The translations under genes and the position numbers were made by a program. DNA of 64,000 bases, from contig JAIWNF010000016.1 of the NCBI GenBank assembly GCA_025093555.1, positions 496,001-560,000 on the forward strand, read 5' to 3'. Below the pieces are notes generated by a model, which searched no databases, was not told where the DNA came from, and was given only the letters and a program-made list of their open reading frames with translations. This document shows, piece by piece, positions 9,950 through 22,828 of this stretch. The stretch's first letter is position 1; each line of letters begins with the position of its first letter. The DNA comes from Circinella umbellata. Taxonomy: Eukaryota > Mucoromycota > Mucoromycetes > Mucorales > Lichtheimiaceae.

Positions 9950-12900
9950 CTTTTTTTTTTTGGTTCAGAACAAAGAAATATATAAACTTTTATATATAGA
10001 TATCACAGAAAAAGAAAAATCGACAAAGGGTTTTTTTTATATTATCAAGAGAAGAATCTTTGTATATAAATAAAAGAAAAAAAAAAGAAGGAGGAGGGGG
10101 GGATGTTATCAAAGATAGGTTCTTCTTTTCAAGTAACTTCTTTGGTTTTTGGAGGGAGTTTTTTAATACTATATGGAAAAATGACAAGTTGGGTTCAGAT
10201 AGTTAAAAAAAAAAAACGATGGTAAAGCGGGGTTAGGGATTGGAATTGGCTATTGTTGTAGAATTCGAAAAGTAAAAAAAAATCCAAACAGTTTATAAAA
10301 AAAGAAGGGGAAGAGAAAGAAGGGAAGAAGACAGGAATGGAGGGAGCGAAAGAAACAGCACGAGCTGGGAAGTTTTCTACGCAAAAAAGAATAAAGAAAA
10401 AAAAATAAAAAAAAGAAAGAGGGAACGATAAAGGAAAAAGAAGAAGAAGATTGTTGAAAAAAGAGAGGGGAGGGTTGATAAAAAAGAAAAAAAAAAATGG
10501 TTTGCAAAAAAAAAAAAGCGTGTAGCCTTATTTAGTTTTTTTTTTTTTTTTTTTTTAGAGGTACAGCAGGAGAGAAAGTTGTGTTCTAAGAGAAAAAGTG
10601 AAGGAAAACCCACACATTTTTGAACCGGAAAAAAAAAAGAAAATCAGATTCTTTTTGGGTGCCCAAATCTTCATCCCCGCGACTGCTTAACCCCATTCCC
10701 CTCTCTCTCCACTTGTCTTTATTCCCTCAACTTCCCCTTATTCTTCAACTGGGATCCGACCTCTTTTTTTTCTTTTTTACCTTCCTCCCCAAAATGGTTA
10801 GTTCTCTATATAAGGTAAGTAGCTTTATAAAGAAAGGTAGTACATTTTTTTTTCTTTTTCAGCCAGAACGGAAGCACAAAAAAAAAAAAAAAAAACGCTT
10901 TGATTCACCGCGACAACTGTAAATAAGACACCGAGGCATAAAGTTGCTAAGACTGTTAATCAAAAGTCGAGTGATTTTTTTGAGAAAGAAGTCATGTTTA
11001 TTTGCTGCCTGTGATTACCACACAAAAAGATCATAACAGGCTAGCCATCGGTACTCACTTGGTCACCATAACAACCTATTACACTGCCTCCCCCCCCCTT
11101 TTTTTTTTCTTTCAGGGAGTGTCAAGTTTGAAACTTGTGTATGAGTGTTTGCTGTCAATTTTGTTATTATATTTCCTGTTCATCATTTCACGTTATAATA
11201 TGATAATTCTAACAAACAAACAAACAAACAAAAAACTCTCTCCACTATCGCCCCCCCCCCAATCAACTTATAAGACCGGCTGTACGAGAAAGGAGCATGC
11301 GTTTCCGACTTTACTCTTCTCACGTTAATGCTTCTCACTAGTTCCTAGCTGGGAAACACGACACGTTCTTATATTTAAACTCCTTGATTTAATTCCTATA
11401 AACAGTATGAAGATCATTCAATCTCTTCTCCCAAGTCTGAAACTTGTGTTAACCACATCATCCGCTCTTGATCAACTTTATATATATATATGTATAATTC
11501 TCTCCTCAGGAAAAATCCAACCCACCTGCTGTTTATTTATAAAACTTCCTCCACATTTATTATGTTTGTAAACAAAGTGGTATGATGGTGGGGACACAAA
11601 CCTACATAACCAAAAAAGATTTGGAACCTTTTTTTTAAAAAAAAACAACCATACTACACCATAACCTTGTCTATTGTTTCATTGATACTAGTTTTCTTTT
11701 TTTTATCTAACTTTTTTCTACTGGCTCGAGATTATTTGGTTGTTACATGAAAAGCTTCTCTTTTTTTTTTACTTTTGGTGGTGCAAACAACTTTAAATAA
11801 CAAAAAAAAGACGTTATAAAGTGCACATGACTTTTGGGGAGAACCACGGACTTTTTGAAGTTGTAAAAGTCAATACCCGCGTGAATTTCCCTTGGGAAAA
11901 GCTTGTTTTCCCAAAAGGCCCTTTTCAAAAAAGCATCAGGGAACTCTGAATACGTAATTATCTAGTTTTTCTCTCTCTCTCTCTCTCTCTGGTTGTTTTT
12001 TTTTTAACCTTGCTGGAAAAAAAAAAAAAAAAGAGGAGATCGAGAAAAAGTTATCTATTATTATTTGCATATATATATATATATCTATATATTATAATAA
12101 AACTCTATCAAAATCAAGATGGATCAAATAATGACTGATGATAATAGTATATATAATAGACTTTAACTATTATTATATATATATAACTTATTATTTTAAA
12201 GAAAATTCATATCAGTTTCTTTTACATCTTCTATGTGCGCGGTGTGCAACCCATTCAAAACCGGATCGGCCGTTTTTTTTTTTTTTTGAATAATACACGT
12301 GCGCCCCTAATATATTTCCAACAAAATATTTTGTACGCACGAATAAATAAGTTTACATGCTTTTTTTTTGAAAACAAAAAAGCAAATCATCTTTCTATCT
12401 ATTTTTTCTCTCCGCCATGTTATGATGATATAAACTTTAATATATATATATATATATATAATTTATTACAGTGAAGAAATCTATAGAAGAAGAATACTTT
12501 CTATCGGAAAAGTATTTTGTATTGGCAAATAAATGTTAAGCGGATCGGCCCGGTTTCTGTGCTTCAAAATTTGAGCAAAGGGGGAGAGGGACTTGAAGCA
12601 TCTTTTTTTTTTAACAGGAGAAAAGCGGAAACAATTTTTTATAGTTATTATTAGAAGGGGGGATCATCATTCCACCCAGCAAACCCAAAACAATGATTTA
12701 CTGCCTTTTTTTTTTTTCTGGACTTTGCTTTTTTTGATCAGATAATTTTCTTAATGAGTTAATTCACCTCGTGTTTTTTTTTGTTATAATAGGTTTGTTG
12801 TTATAATAAAACATAATAAGGTCACGCGGGGAGGGAGAGAGGAATGTTTGTTTGTTTGTAGAGTTGATTTGAATTAATGTTATATAAAACCTATTTGAAA

Positions 12901-14380
12901 ATAGCTATTTCTTCCTTTCTTTGATTATTTTTCTTATGGGGGGAGGAGAAGGGGAAGTGTAGAAAATGGATAAAAATAAAAATAGAAATAATTTTTTTTG
13001 ATCGACATCGGACAGACAAAAAAATTGTTTATTATCATTTATTCTGCATTATCTTTTATATAATAATAATGATAATAATAATAAAAGAAGTACATATGAA
13101 AGGGAAAAAGATACAAACTTATAAACAGGGAGGTAAAAAGGCACAAGATGATTTTATTGAATCAAAAAAAAAATAGGATGGAAAGGGTTATTTTTCCCTT
13201 ATTCCTATTTGAAAGAATATAGGCCCCATCAGGACTTACTTTAGAAATAAGAGATATAAAAAGTTAATTGTTAAACGTTTATCCCTTTCGTGAGAAACCT
13301 TATTATTATTATAAATCTCGTACCATCACGTAATTAAACCTTTGTCCTAGGGAAAAATCAAGGACTTATTGGCTTGATTTGAACTTGCCCGCTTTCCCTC
13401 CTCCCCCCCCCCTCTCAGAACATTATTCTCTCTATCGTCTTTGATCTTCTCGAATTCTTTTTTTTTTTTTTGGTGTACCTGTATATATTTCATTATAAGC
13501 TTCTATCAAGGCAAAAAAAAAAAATATTGAGAGTGGCCCGTGCCTCCCAATAGCGTTCAACAAAGAGATCCCAGGTTCCTATTATTCTTTTTTCTGTCCT
13601 TTTTTTTATCGAGAAGAACAAACCCATTAACACGTCTGCCCTTTTCTTTTTTTTTAAAAAAAAGAAAAGTTAATTTTGATAATCGCATATTAGTTAAGCA
13701 GTGGGGATTTTAGTTTATATGAGTAAAAGCATTTATTTAAGTTTATACCACTTTAAGCTTTCTGTTAATTATAGTATAAGTGACATTTGAAATTATACAC
13801 ATACTCAATTGACTTGTGAAAATCAATGTTTCTTTTGATTCAGAAAATTGTATCTGTATAATCAAACAAGTTCAAAATAAAAGTCTATTATTTGTTATTT
13901 AGAGTAACATCCATTCCCAATCTTTTCTTTAATACATAATTAAATATATGTATAATTATATATTATATTATATTATATATGTTTTTATTTACAGGTTGTA
14001 GTAGATTGGAGGAAGAGGTGTTTAAGCAACCAGGCTTTTTCTTTCTTTCTGTTTTTTTTTAGTGATTTCTATTATAATAGGGGGAAGTAAGTAGTATCTT
14101 GAAAAAAAATAAAATAAATTACAACATATACAAAAGCAAATATAGGAAGAATGGAATGATAATAATAATGTAGATAATGATAATAATGAGGGTGAGAAAA
14201 TAGAAGGGGAATCAATTTAATGTACATATATTAATATGCATGTGAATATATGATTTTGATTTTCCTGTTTTTTTTTTTTCTTCACATTTGATGAGGAATA
14301 TAATGATAATGATGGTATAGATTTTAGTATTAAATGAATGAATTTGCGTAGTCGATTTTCTTTTTCTTCTGCTTCAAAAT
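9950..14380. other. Long intergenic region upstream of the homeodomain gene
   Basis: 4.4 kb with no convincing gene. It contains A/T homopolymers, purine-rich and CT-rich tracts (for example CT repeats near 11970-11990), TA tracts near 12070 and 12440, and AAC repeats near 11215. ORFs such as 10250-10507, 10620-10922 and 11002-11328 encode only Phe/Lys/Ser-rich low-complexity peptides. A long regulatory upstream region is common for developmental regulators, but no specific site can be assigned. Confidence 0.55.
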
Positions 14381-15514
14381 CTAATAGTTTTGTTGATATT
14401 GATAATAGGATAAAGTAGGTGAAGAAGCGAGAGGTGGTGGTGGTGGGGCTGTTTGAGGAGGAGGTTGTTGTGGTGGTATGATAGATGAAGAATAATTATT
14501 ATGATGCGAAGCAGGAACCGATAATGTATATCGTGGTACATTCATTCCACTCTGATGATTTACTGTACTATTATCCCATTCATAGTGATCTGCATAGTAT
14601 AAATCCTGCTGATCTGGCATAGCGCATCGATCCATTAACGAAGTATCATAATATGAACTTGCTCTTAATGGCGATGATAATGATGATAGTATGCTTTCTG
14701 ATGATGATGAACTTCCGATTGCAGTTGAAGTTGTAGTAATAGTTGTAAGAATGGTTCCTCTTGCCGATGGCGTATCTGTTAATATTTGTTGCTGTTGTGA
14801 TGATGGTGGTTGCTGAACAACATTATTGACCAAAGCATCATGTTCTGTTTGTATCTTTGCAAGGTCTCGATTGGTTACAACGCCTTCCCCAACATCACGT
14901 AACCAAGCAACTGTTTTCTTTAATCGGTCCAACCACAATTTCATGTGATCCGCTGACTGGCATTGTAAATACCAGCTTTTTTTCTCTCCGGCCAATTTTG
15001 TCACTTCAATGCAGAACATGGCTCCCGTGATAAAATCGGTGACAAATACACTCGTGTCTTTGGTTAATTGAAAAAATTCGCGATAATGCGCTGTGGGTTT
15101 ATCGGTTTTGAATGTATAGAGCATACGGTCAGCCAAGACGACATAGCGTTTCTTTTTGGTTTTTGTAAATGAATAAGAAGGTGGAATGTGTTTTGTCATC
15201 CAACCTCGCATCGTGCAATTCTGCCACACGGCTGTGATATTAACACCGCCAGGGGAGGGTCGGAATAACGCTGGATCTTCAATCACAGGTATATTTCCAT
15301 TGCTGTGATTTTCAGTTTCTTCTGAGATAAAGGGTATTTCCGAAGGTGATGTGGTTGGTAAATCGATAGTTGAGTTTTGCTTATTATTAACTGGAATAAC
15401 TTGTGTGAAAGATGCTACTAAGGAGCGTTTATTATGTGTTCCAAGTGAGTTGGATCTTCGTGGTGATCGCTCTTCACTGCTACTACTACTGCTGCTTTTG
15501 CGACTACTATACAT
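14381..15514 (-). CDS. PH-domain protein
   Basis: Single-exon gene of 377 residues. After a Ser-rich, probably phosphorylated N terminus (about 1-90) comes a pleckstrin-homology domain at about 100-205: MRGWMTKH strand 1, then KTKKKRYVVLADRMLYTFKT, a basic beta1-beta2 loop (KTKKKR) fit for phosphoinositide headgroups, FCIEV...KSWYLQC, and the C-terminal helix HMKLWLDRLKKTVAW with the invariant Trp. The C-terminal third is Ser, Gln, Pro and Tyr rich and looks disordered. Such proteins usually sit at the plasma membrane or endosomes in signalling or trafficking. No second catalytic domain is visible, so the precise role is unknown. A start at 15514 gives the whole domain with no intron needed. 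Confidence 0.85.
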   Translation of the reverse strand: MYSSRKSSSSSSSEERSPRRSNSLGTHNKRSLVASFTQVIPVNNKQNSTIDLPTTSPSEIPFISEETENHSNGNIPVIEDPALFRPSPGGVNITAVWQNCTMRGWMTKHIPPSYSFTKTKKKRYVVLADRMLYTFKTDKPTAHYREFFQLTKDTSVFVTDFITGAMFCIEVTKLAGEKKSWYLQCQSADHMKLWLDRLKKTVAWLRDVGEGVVTNRDLAKIQTEHDALVNNVVQQPPSSQQQQILTDTPSARGTILTTITTTSTAIGSSSSSESILSSLSSPLRASSYYDTSLMDRCAMPDQQDLYYADHYEWDNSTVNHQSGMNVPRYTLSVPASHHNNYSSSIIPPQQPPPQTAPPPPPLASSPTLSYYQYQQNY

Positions 15515-18500
15515 ATTTATAATGTTTTTAATATGGATAATGATGATGAAAATAAGCTGTTGCTGCTACGCCGTTAAAAATAAAATAAAATAAAAAAATA
15601 AACAAAAAGGAAAGGCAATAATTTTTTTAAAAAAAAATAAGAAAAATAAATAAAAACTATCGAAGTGAAAAGAGTGGAAAAAAGAAAAAAAAAAAGGGAC
15701 AGAATAAAATTTTCACCACAATAATGAATGATCCCAAAACCGAGAGAGTGAGTGGGTGTGTTCCAGTGCGGGGGTGTGTATGTGGTGTGGGGGTCTGAGA
15801 ATAATAGTTTATATTATGTGATGGTGTGTGTGTGTGTATGTGAGCTCACGAGCTGAGTGGTACAATAAAGTTTTGCCTCGATTTCCCATATTGTGTTACT
15901 GTATAATCTTTTCATCAAATCTCTCTCCCTCATACTTCTTCTCTCTTTTATTCCCTATTTATTACGCGTGAAAGTAATGTAATACATGACACTAATGGCG
16001 CTAATAAACAAAAATAAGTTTCGGTATTCCGATGGATGTAATATTTTATTATGTGATTCTATTGCTAACAAAATATATGTCCTAATTTCTAGGTTCATAT
16101 AAAATAACACATGCAACGTGTAAAATTTTAAACGGGATATGATTTTTCAAACTTTTTTATTTTCCCATGTGAAGCAAACTGATTACGCTTTGTAGTAAAA
16201 ACTACGACTACTACAAAAATAGCAGAAAAATTAAATACGGTTACTCCCATAGCCTGAGAGTTATCATAAATCCTTTTTTTTTTCTTCATGGCGTTTCGTA
16301 ATCAGGATATATCGTGTATTTAGTGAGAGAGACAGTTCAAAACACATTTGAAAACTTTGTTTTTTTTCTCTCCAGTTTTTTTTTCTCCTTATGTAATAAT
16401 GTGACTCATGTGAGCCATTCTTTTTTCTATAACAACTTGTACGTAGGCATTGGAGAAAAAGATATTTTCTATAACGCTAATCTGCACATTTCCTTTTTTT
16501 TTTCTCCGTATTTTTGTTTTAGAAAAATGTTAAGCTAATAATATCATTAGCAATAACAGACTGACGTTGTTATACATATATGAAGTACCAGAATTTAAAT
16601 ATACTAAAATAAGAATAGACTTTTCTCTATATAAACATAAACAAAACAAACTCGTGTAATGTGCTACTTTATTTGTGTGTGTGTGTGTGTGTTTTTCTTT
16701 CCTTTTCACTCTTTTGTAATGTTTATATCGATGATAATGATCATGTCGATGACGGTAACCGTTATTGATGAAGATGATAAAGATTATATAAAATTCTGAT
16801 GTTTGGTGGTATTCATTACCAAACAAAGAAACCGGGATAACTCCCGTGTCCCGGATAATTTTCCTTTTTTTTTTTTCAGTGTTGCTTCACACACAAACAT
16901 TTATCATTAGACGCTATTTAAGAAATGATCCGCTTCTTCCCTTTTACTTATTTAGAAACAAGAAAAACTTATTAGATTACTTTTCATTTTTTTCCCAGTT
17001 ATTTTACTTAAATTCCCATACACCATAGATGCTGTCATAACATAACGTGGCTAAGTTTTTTTTTTTGTGAGTGGGAAAAAGTGTTCTTATTTACAAAACA
17101 AACGATGATGTGTAAAGAAATAATGGGGAGAGTATTCTTATTACTAGTAAAAGCAAACTCAGGGAAAAGAAAAAAGTTACTTTTTTTACAAGAAGGAAAA
17201 GTCCAGAGTCGATGAATGGGTTACCAATAAGGACAAATGAACTGGTATTTCATGAATCAAAAAAAGAAAAAACTGTTTTCTCCGCTTGATTTAACGTTGT
17301 TGTTGTCCTTTAACATTCATACCCCATAATGCGGAGTAAAAAAAACCCCACATTTTATTTTCGGATGGTTAAAAATGAACTTGTTCTACATTGTTTTTAA
17401 AATGAATTTATATCGTCATATTAAATTAACAGCCATCTTGAATAATAGTAAAAAAGAACGGAATATAAACAAAAAAGGTATATCTAGAATCATCAAGGAA
17501 GAATGCCCATTTTTAGATCAACCCCATTTTCTAATCTTGAAAAAGGTTAGATTATTTAATCACTACTTGATTATAATAGTTTTTTGATAAGTATACTACA
17601 TATCTCTATTATTATGTACAGAATAACAGCTGGTGCTCATTTTTTTTATGTTGTCAATAAATAGTTAGTAAATAATAAACGTGTATTTATAATTTTGGGT
17701 TAGTTTAAAGCAACAAATTAAAAAGTTGAGATCAAATAAAATGATCGCATCTATAAAATAGTAGTAGCAGTAGATTAAACGTAACCAATTTTATTTCATG
17801 ATGCATATTATCCTAAACAGTTTCAATTTATTTGAGTGACGATACCACAAAATTAAATAACTAGCTATCATCAGGAAGAAGGGAACGGGTAATGAAAAAA
17901 TACAAGTAGTATACCTATATTGTTGGATATATTAGAGTACGCAGAGCATTAGTTGCTCAGCAAATGCTATTACTTTTGGTATGTGCGATAAAGAAAAAAG
18001 AAACTTTTATTATACTTCTTTTAATATAATCACAATTATCGTCATCGGATAATATGAAATAAATAAGAAACAAATATTAATAAGGTCTGTAGATGCATTG
18101 ATCATATTGAGTATTTCAGCACATACTATTGTTCTACAAATGAAATATGTTACCAGATTTACGAAAAGAAATTAACTATATGATACGTATAACTATGATA
18201 GTGTCGCTTTTCGATACTATTCAATTGAGTTTTACCATAAGAAAGGCTGGGGAAAAAAAGAACAATTGAAACCAATAGAATGCTTACGTTTCAAAAAATA
18301 GAGTTTCTTAATGCATCGATGTAAAGAAAAATTATTGTATATTCTAACATGACAGTGATCTCATTCTTCATAGTATCTTATTTTGAGATTTAAATATCTG
18401 AATATATATATATATATATATATATATAATACTAGAAGCTGTCGATTTTTTTGTTATAATTAAGTTAAATATATATATATATCTCGGTTACTACATATGC

Positions 18501-18952
18501 ACATATACTCGGAATATGGATGAAGGAATACAGTACAATGCAAATTAGTATTACTCAAATTAATAATCTTTAGTTATACTTATCAACAGTTTTCTTTAAC
18601 ATAAGCAAAACTTATAGTTTCGATTTTTGTCAGCACAGCAAGCGTGAATGTAACACATCTAGAAATGGCTTCCAGGTATTCATAAAATTGTAAAAATCTA
18701 TTTTTAGTCACTACATAAAGTATTACAATAGTGAACCATCCATAATTCTTTTTAAGCATATTTTGACGAGTGAAACTTGTTTGCAGGGGAAGTAAACAAT
18801 CAGACAGCAATAGATAACGTTATAGCAGTAAGAGTATACATAATAAATCAAACAAAACATATATTTATTCTCCTCAAAGAAATAAGATATCATGTTACTA
18901 CCCTATAACCCCATACCAATCTGGATAGATTTCTTTACTGTACGTATGTTGA
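15515..18952. other. Intergenic, no gene seen
   Basis: 3.4 kb of AT-rich DNA with GT tracts (15760-15840, 16675-16692) and a long TA tract at about 18404-18428. ORFs at 16314, 16530, 16846, 17375 and 18583 are short, unspliced and without recognisable domains. The first part is the promoter of the PH-domain gene. Confidence 0.55.
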
Positions 18953-20040
18953 TTATCCAAAACGAATACCAGCATAAAGGCCCACTAAAAATGTCGATTT
19001 GAACTATACACAAAGATAATTATACAGCATTTATTCAATCATTTATTTACTTGTTAATAAAAGTGATTTGACAGCAATTATCTATTAATCATTATCATGA
19101 TATTCTATTTTTTTTGTTGTTACCTGAATATTCTTTGTCAAAAGATCTATAAATTTACGCCATTTACTTTGAACATCACGTACAGTAACACGACCATCTT
19201 TATCGACATCCAATTGTTTATTATATCCTGCTTGCATACGATCCCAATGAACAGTTACATATCCTTTAGCTGACATATACTATATAATTACATACAATAA
19301 TTAAAAAAAAAGAATGAGAACGATTAAACGTATATAAACTACTAATACTTTTTATTATTTTACCTGAAGACAAATAAAACCCATCCCGATTATTAAAGCA
19401 AATAATCGTCCCATTTTCTTCAAAAAGTAACCTGTACATAACCCTAACAAAGTACCAAACGAAAGTTCACCTTTATGAACCAAAGCTCGTTTTTCTTGTT
19501 GAGGTTCAATAATTTCTTCTACTGAAGGTAATGATTCTGTTGTAATAATGTTTGCTGCTGACGATAAAGATGATGATGATATATACATAGATTATGATAT
19601 GGAGCTAGAGTTAGCAACAGGTTGACGGGTTATATAGTTATAGTTTTATTTTTATATATTTTACCTTGACAAGCAATAGGTTGCTTTTGAAAAATTAAAG
19701 GTTTTACCATAATACCAGTAGTTCCCATTGTAACCATAGCTGTTGTTTGTCCTAATCGACGTACACTATTCAAGATGGTCGAGTTATGACGCAGAGTCGG
19801 TCTTGATGAATTCACCAATGTACTATAGGAACATTGTCCTGTAATTTACATGAGAAACCCCCAAAAAAAAAAAAAAGACATCAACGCGTTTCCCGCAAAA
19901 CTCTATATTCTGCAAAAACAGAAAAAAAAAACCTTATTTTTTTTTTTTTTACCTTTGTTCAAGAAGGATCGAGAAGGGGAAGCTGGTGAATGACGATTCA
20001 GGTTGCTTCGAATAACTGAAGAAAATATACGTACACTCAT
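18953..20040 (-). CDS. FUN14-family mitochondrial membrane protein
   Basis: FUN14/FUNDC1-type protein of the mitochondrial membrane; family members act in mitophagy and mitochondrial dynamics. Five exons (20040-19953, 19838-19665, 19557-19364, 19279-19124, 19003-18953) give 220 residues. The N terminus MSVRIFSSVIRSNLNRHSP is Arg/Ser rich and amphipathic, a likely mitochondrial presequence. The FUN14 core follows: LSFGTLLGLCTGYFLKKMGR, FALIIGMGFICLQYMSAKGY, then WDRM and DVDKDGRVTVRDVQSKWRKF (the EF-hand-like conserved loop). The small last exon supplies the family's closing membrane motif, FLVGLYAGIRFG. Stopping at the apparent stop near 19085 would lose that motif. The intron 2 acceptor at 19558 was chosen because the earlier TAG breaks frame; a CAG three bases further is equally possible. 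It shares a 557-bp divergent upstream region with the next gene. Confidence 0.88.
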
Positions 20041-20597
20041 CGTTACCCTTTCTTTTTTTTTTTGGGGGGGGAGTTAATAAAGTATAAGATGGGGGGGAGG
20101 GGGTTGAGGTTTTACAGTGTAAAAAGAAAAATGTCGTGTAACCAAAATAAAAAGGCGTAATAAACACTTGACTTTTAAAAAATTTGTTGCATTGAAAAGA
20201 GTTCCATGTTACGGTTTGATTTTTTGTTTATTTTTCAGGGGCGAAATACATATATGTTTTTTTTTCTCATCCAATAAATTTATCGCTATGAGTACATATG
20301 ATTCCATCTTTCATGTTCTTTTTTTTCTTTTACAGCATCAAAACGCAGGAGCAATCCCAAAGGGTTGATAATTGTTATCGATAGATACGTAATAAATAGA
20401 ATGGTAATATTAATACTAACATTATGGGTAGCTAATGGTACTTTTTTTTTTTTTCAGTCTACTGTTGAAAAAAAAAAGTGGTAAAGATAAACATAATCGT
20501 GCTTTGTTTTTGCTTTTCTTGTTTAAGATCAATTCTTTTTTTTTCTCTTCTTTTTTTTTTCTTCTTTCGTTTTTTCTTTCCTACAACTTCTTTTAAT
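20041..20597. promoter_or_regulatory. Divergent intergenic promoter region
   Basis: 557 bp between the start codons of the FUN14 gene (minus) and the cysteine-rich membrane protein gene (plus). It is rich in poly-T/poly-A and CT tracts, which are typical fungal nucleosome-excluding promoter elements. No specific factor site can be assigned. Confidence 0.5.
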
Positions 20598-22275
20598 ATG
20601 ATGTTGTTGTTATGGAATACATTAGCATTATTATTGCTATTTCTTTCACCGATACATGTGACGGCATTGCGATATGGGGAACAATGTGATGCTACTCCTC
20701 TTTATAGGTATTCCATATTTCGTTTATGCGAATTTGTTTTGTTCGTTGCTACTCACTCTTGAAACGTGGGGAAGATGATACAAACACTACTTTATAAAAG
20801 TGGCTGATCACTTATTTTTCATTTCCTTATATTTATGTTATTGGTTACATTCTATTACTAAACGAAACATGATATGTAAAAAAAAAAAAACAGTGCGACT
20901 TGGCAATACGATGATTCATGTCGAAATGTGTATTTATATTGTAATCCAGCAACAAATACATGTGATTATAAAGGATGTACCAACAGTGATTATATGAAAG
21001 GGTAAATATAAATATATATAATAATAAAGAAAGATTTTCATTTGTGTTTGAAAAAAAAGCCATCCTATCCCAATGTTCCATATATATAGCATTAACAGCA
21101 ATAATGTTAAATAATATTATAGATGGGATACTCGAATTCATGGATATCCACAAAGATGTCGAGGCGGAACTTATTGCCCAGATGATAATTCAGGATGCAA
21201 GCAATTAGTAAATCCTGGTGGTCACTGTGAATTGGTAAAAATCGACTTATTTGATATAAATAATAATAATAATGAAGCTAACTTTAACTGATATTTATAT
21301 CTTTCATTTTTGTATATCAGCAACGGGATGACGAATGTGCAGGTCAAGTCCCTATTTGTCTCAATTCAACTTGTTATGTAAAAGTGGCTCCATTAGGCGG
21401 TACTTGTGTAGAAGATATGTATGAAGGTCGTCCGGTTTTTTTTTCTTTAACCACATGTATTTAATAAATCTCCTGCCCTATCTCCCTGCTTCTCCTTTCT
21501 CCCCCTCCGTTCTTTTTCTTTCAAACCAACAATTCAACTCAGCTCGATCACTAATTATTATTATTACTATAGAACGGAATATACTTCATACGATGCACAA
21601 GGATATGCACTTCGTCAGCGGATTATCAGAGATAATTGTATGCAAGGCACATACTGTTCTAATTCCAGTAAATGCGCCCAATCCTACTTGAATGGTTTTA
21701 CATGTTCTCAAGACCGCGAATGTTTTTCACAAACATGTAGTATCGATGGTATATGTATCAATGGTCCTGATGTTTTCCATACTATCCCTACATGGTTATG
21801 GGCAGTTCTTGGTGTTGCTGTCGTTCTCTTTATACTTCTAGTTCTTGGTGTTTTGTGGATTTTACATCGCTATCAATCTAAAAAAGAACGTGAAAAGATT
21901 ATCAAATTTTTTGGTGATAATCAAGAATTTGCAAAATATGCCATGTTGGAAGAAGATAGTAGCGATGGACTTGTAACAGCTTCCGGTGAACATCATGACA
22001 CAAGTGTCAATAAAGAAAAGAGCAATATGAGTCGGACAAGTATGGTATTTCTAGCTCACCCAGATTATAATGTTTCTTCTGCATTGGGTACAACACGACC
22101 TTTATCGTTTCTACCTGGAAGTAATAGTTCAGTATCAAGACTAAGGAATAGCACACTTGCTACATTACCAGCAGGTAGTACACCACGAATATCACTGGGA
22201 GGTAGTGCCACACCTCCATTCAATGGATCACGTAGCTCTATACCTCGTGCATCAACATCTGATCCTCCAAACTAA
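20598..22275 (+). CDS. Cysteine-rich single-pass membrane protein (receptor-like), function unknown
   Basis: Five exons (20598-20707, 20894-21001, 21123-21234, 21321-21418, 21573-22275) give 376 residues. The layout is a signal peptide (MMLLLWNTLALLLLFLSP...), then about 190 residues of extracellular sequence with regularly spaced cysteines (CDATP, CRNVYLYC, CDYKGC, CRGGTYC, CAGQVPICLNSTC, CMQGTYC, CSQDREC, CSIDGIC). One transmembrane helix follows at about 216-240 (WLWAVLGVAVVLFILLVLGV), then a 135-residue cytoplasmic tail rich in Ser/Thr and short basic runs. The cysteine pattern resembles EGF- or Dickkopf-like disulfide modules, but I do not recognise a named family. It may be a surface sensor or adhesion protein; that is inference. 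The in-frame ORF extends upstream to 20478, but the second candidate ATG gives the clean signal peptide. Confidence 0.8.
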
Positions 22276-22828
22276 TACATCATCACATCCCCCCTGCTTA
22301 TCAGATTGAATACGTATGAGTTGAACCAAACAAAAAAAAATCTTTGCAATTATTTTGCTGTAATAACATTATTATTATATTATAATCATTATTTAATATA
22401 CTTTTGTTCTTTTTTTTTTATCATTATTAGCTGTATGCTATATATTACTTTTGTTCTGTTATCCTTGACAAAGCAATGGTTTATATTATATGCAAAACTA
22501 AAAAGTAATATATATAGTTTGTAAAAGATGAAAGAAATTATTCAAGTGAGAGAAAAAAAAAAGATACATGGTGTCGTTGTTGTGATATAAAAAATCGTGA
22601 GAGGGAGAAAAAAAATAGGACAGGTAGAGGGGAATCAATAGAAAGGAGGAGAGAGGGAGAGAAGGAGAGAAGGTAAGATAGAGTAAATAACTAGTGGGGA
22701 GATTGAAGGGTTTAATTTTTCATATTTGTGAACGCAGGTGATTGTGTCGATTTGTTATTTACTAATAATACGTAATAAGATTAAAAAAAATGAAAATGAA
22801 GAATAAAAAAGGATAAAAAAAAACTCAA
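22276..22828. other. Intergenic between convergent genes
   Basis: 553 bp of 3' flanking sequence for two converging genes, with purine-rich GA tracts on plus near 22600-22690. No gene seen. Confidence 0.6.

Noticed and set aside
10250..10613. Phe/Ser-rich minus-strand ORFs
   Set aside because: They arise from purine-rich tracts; there is no domain, no splicing and no protein-like composition.
21455..21691. 78-codon plus ORF overlapping the cysteine-rich gene
   Set aside because: It lies in the fourth intron and out of frame with exon 5; composition is low complexity.
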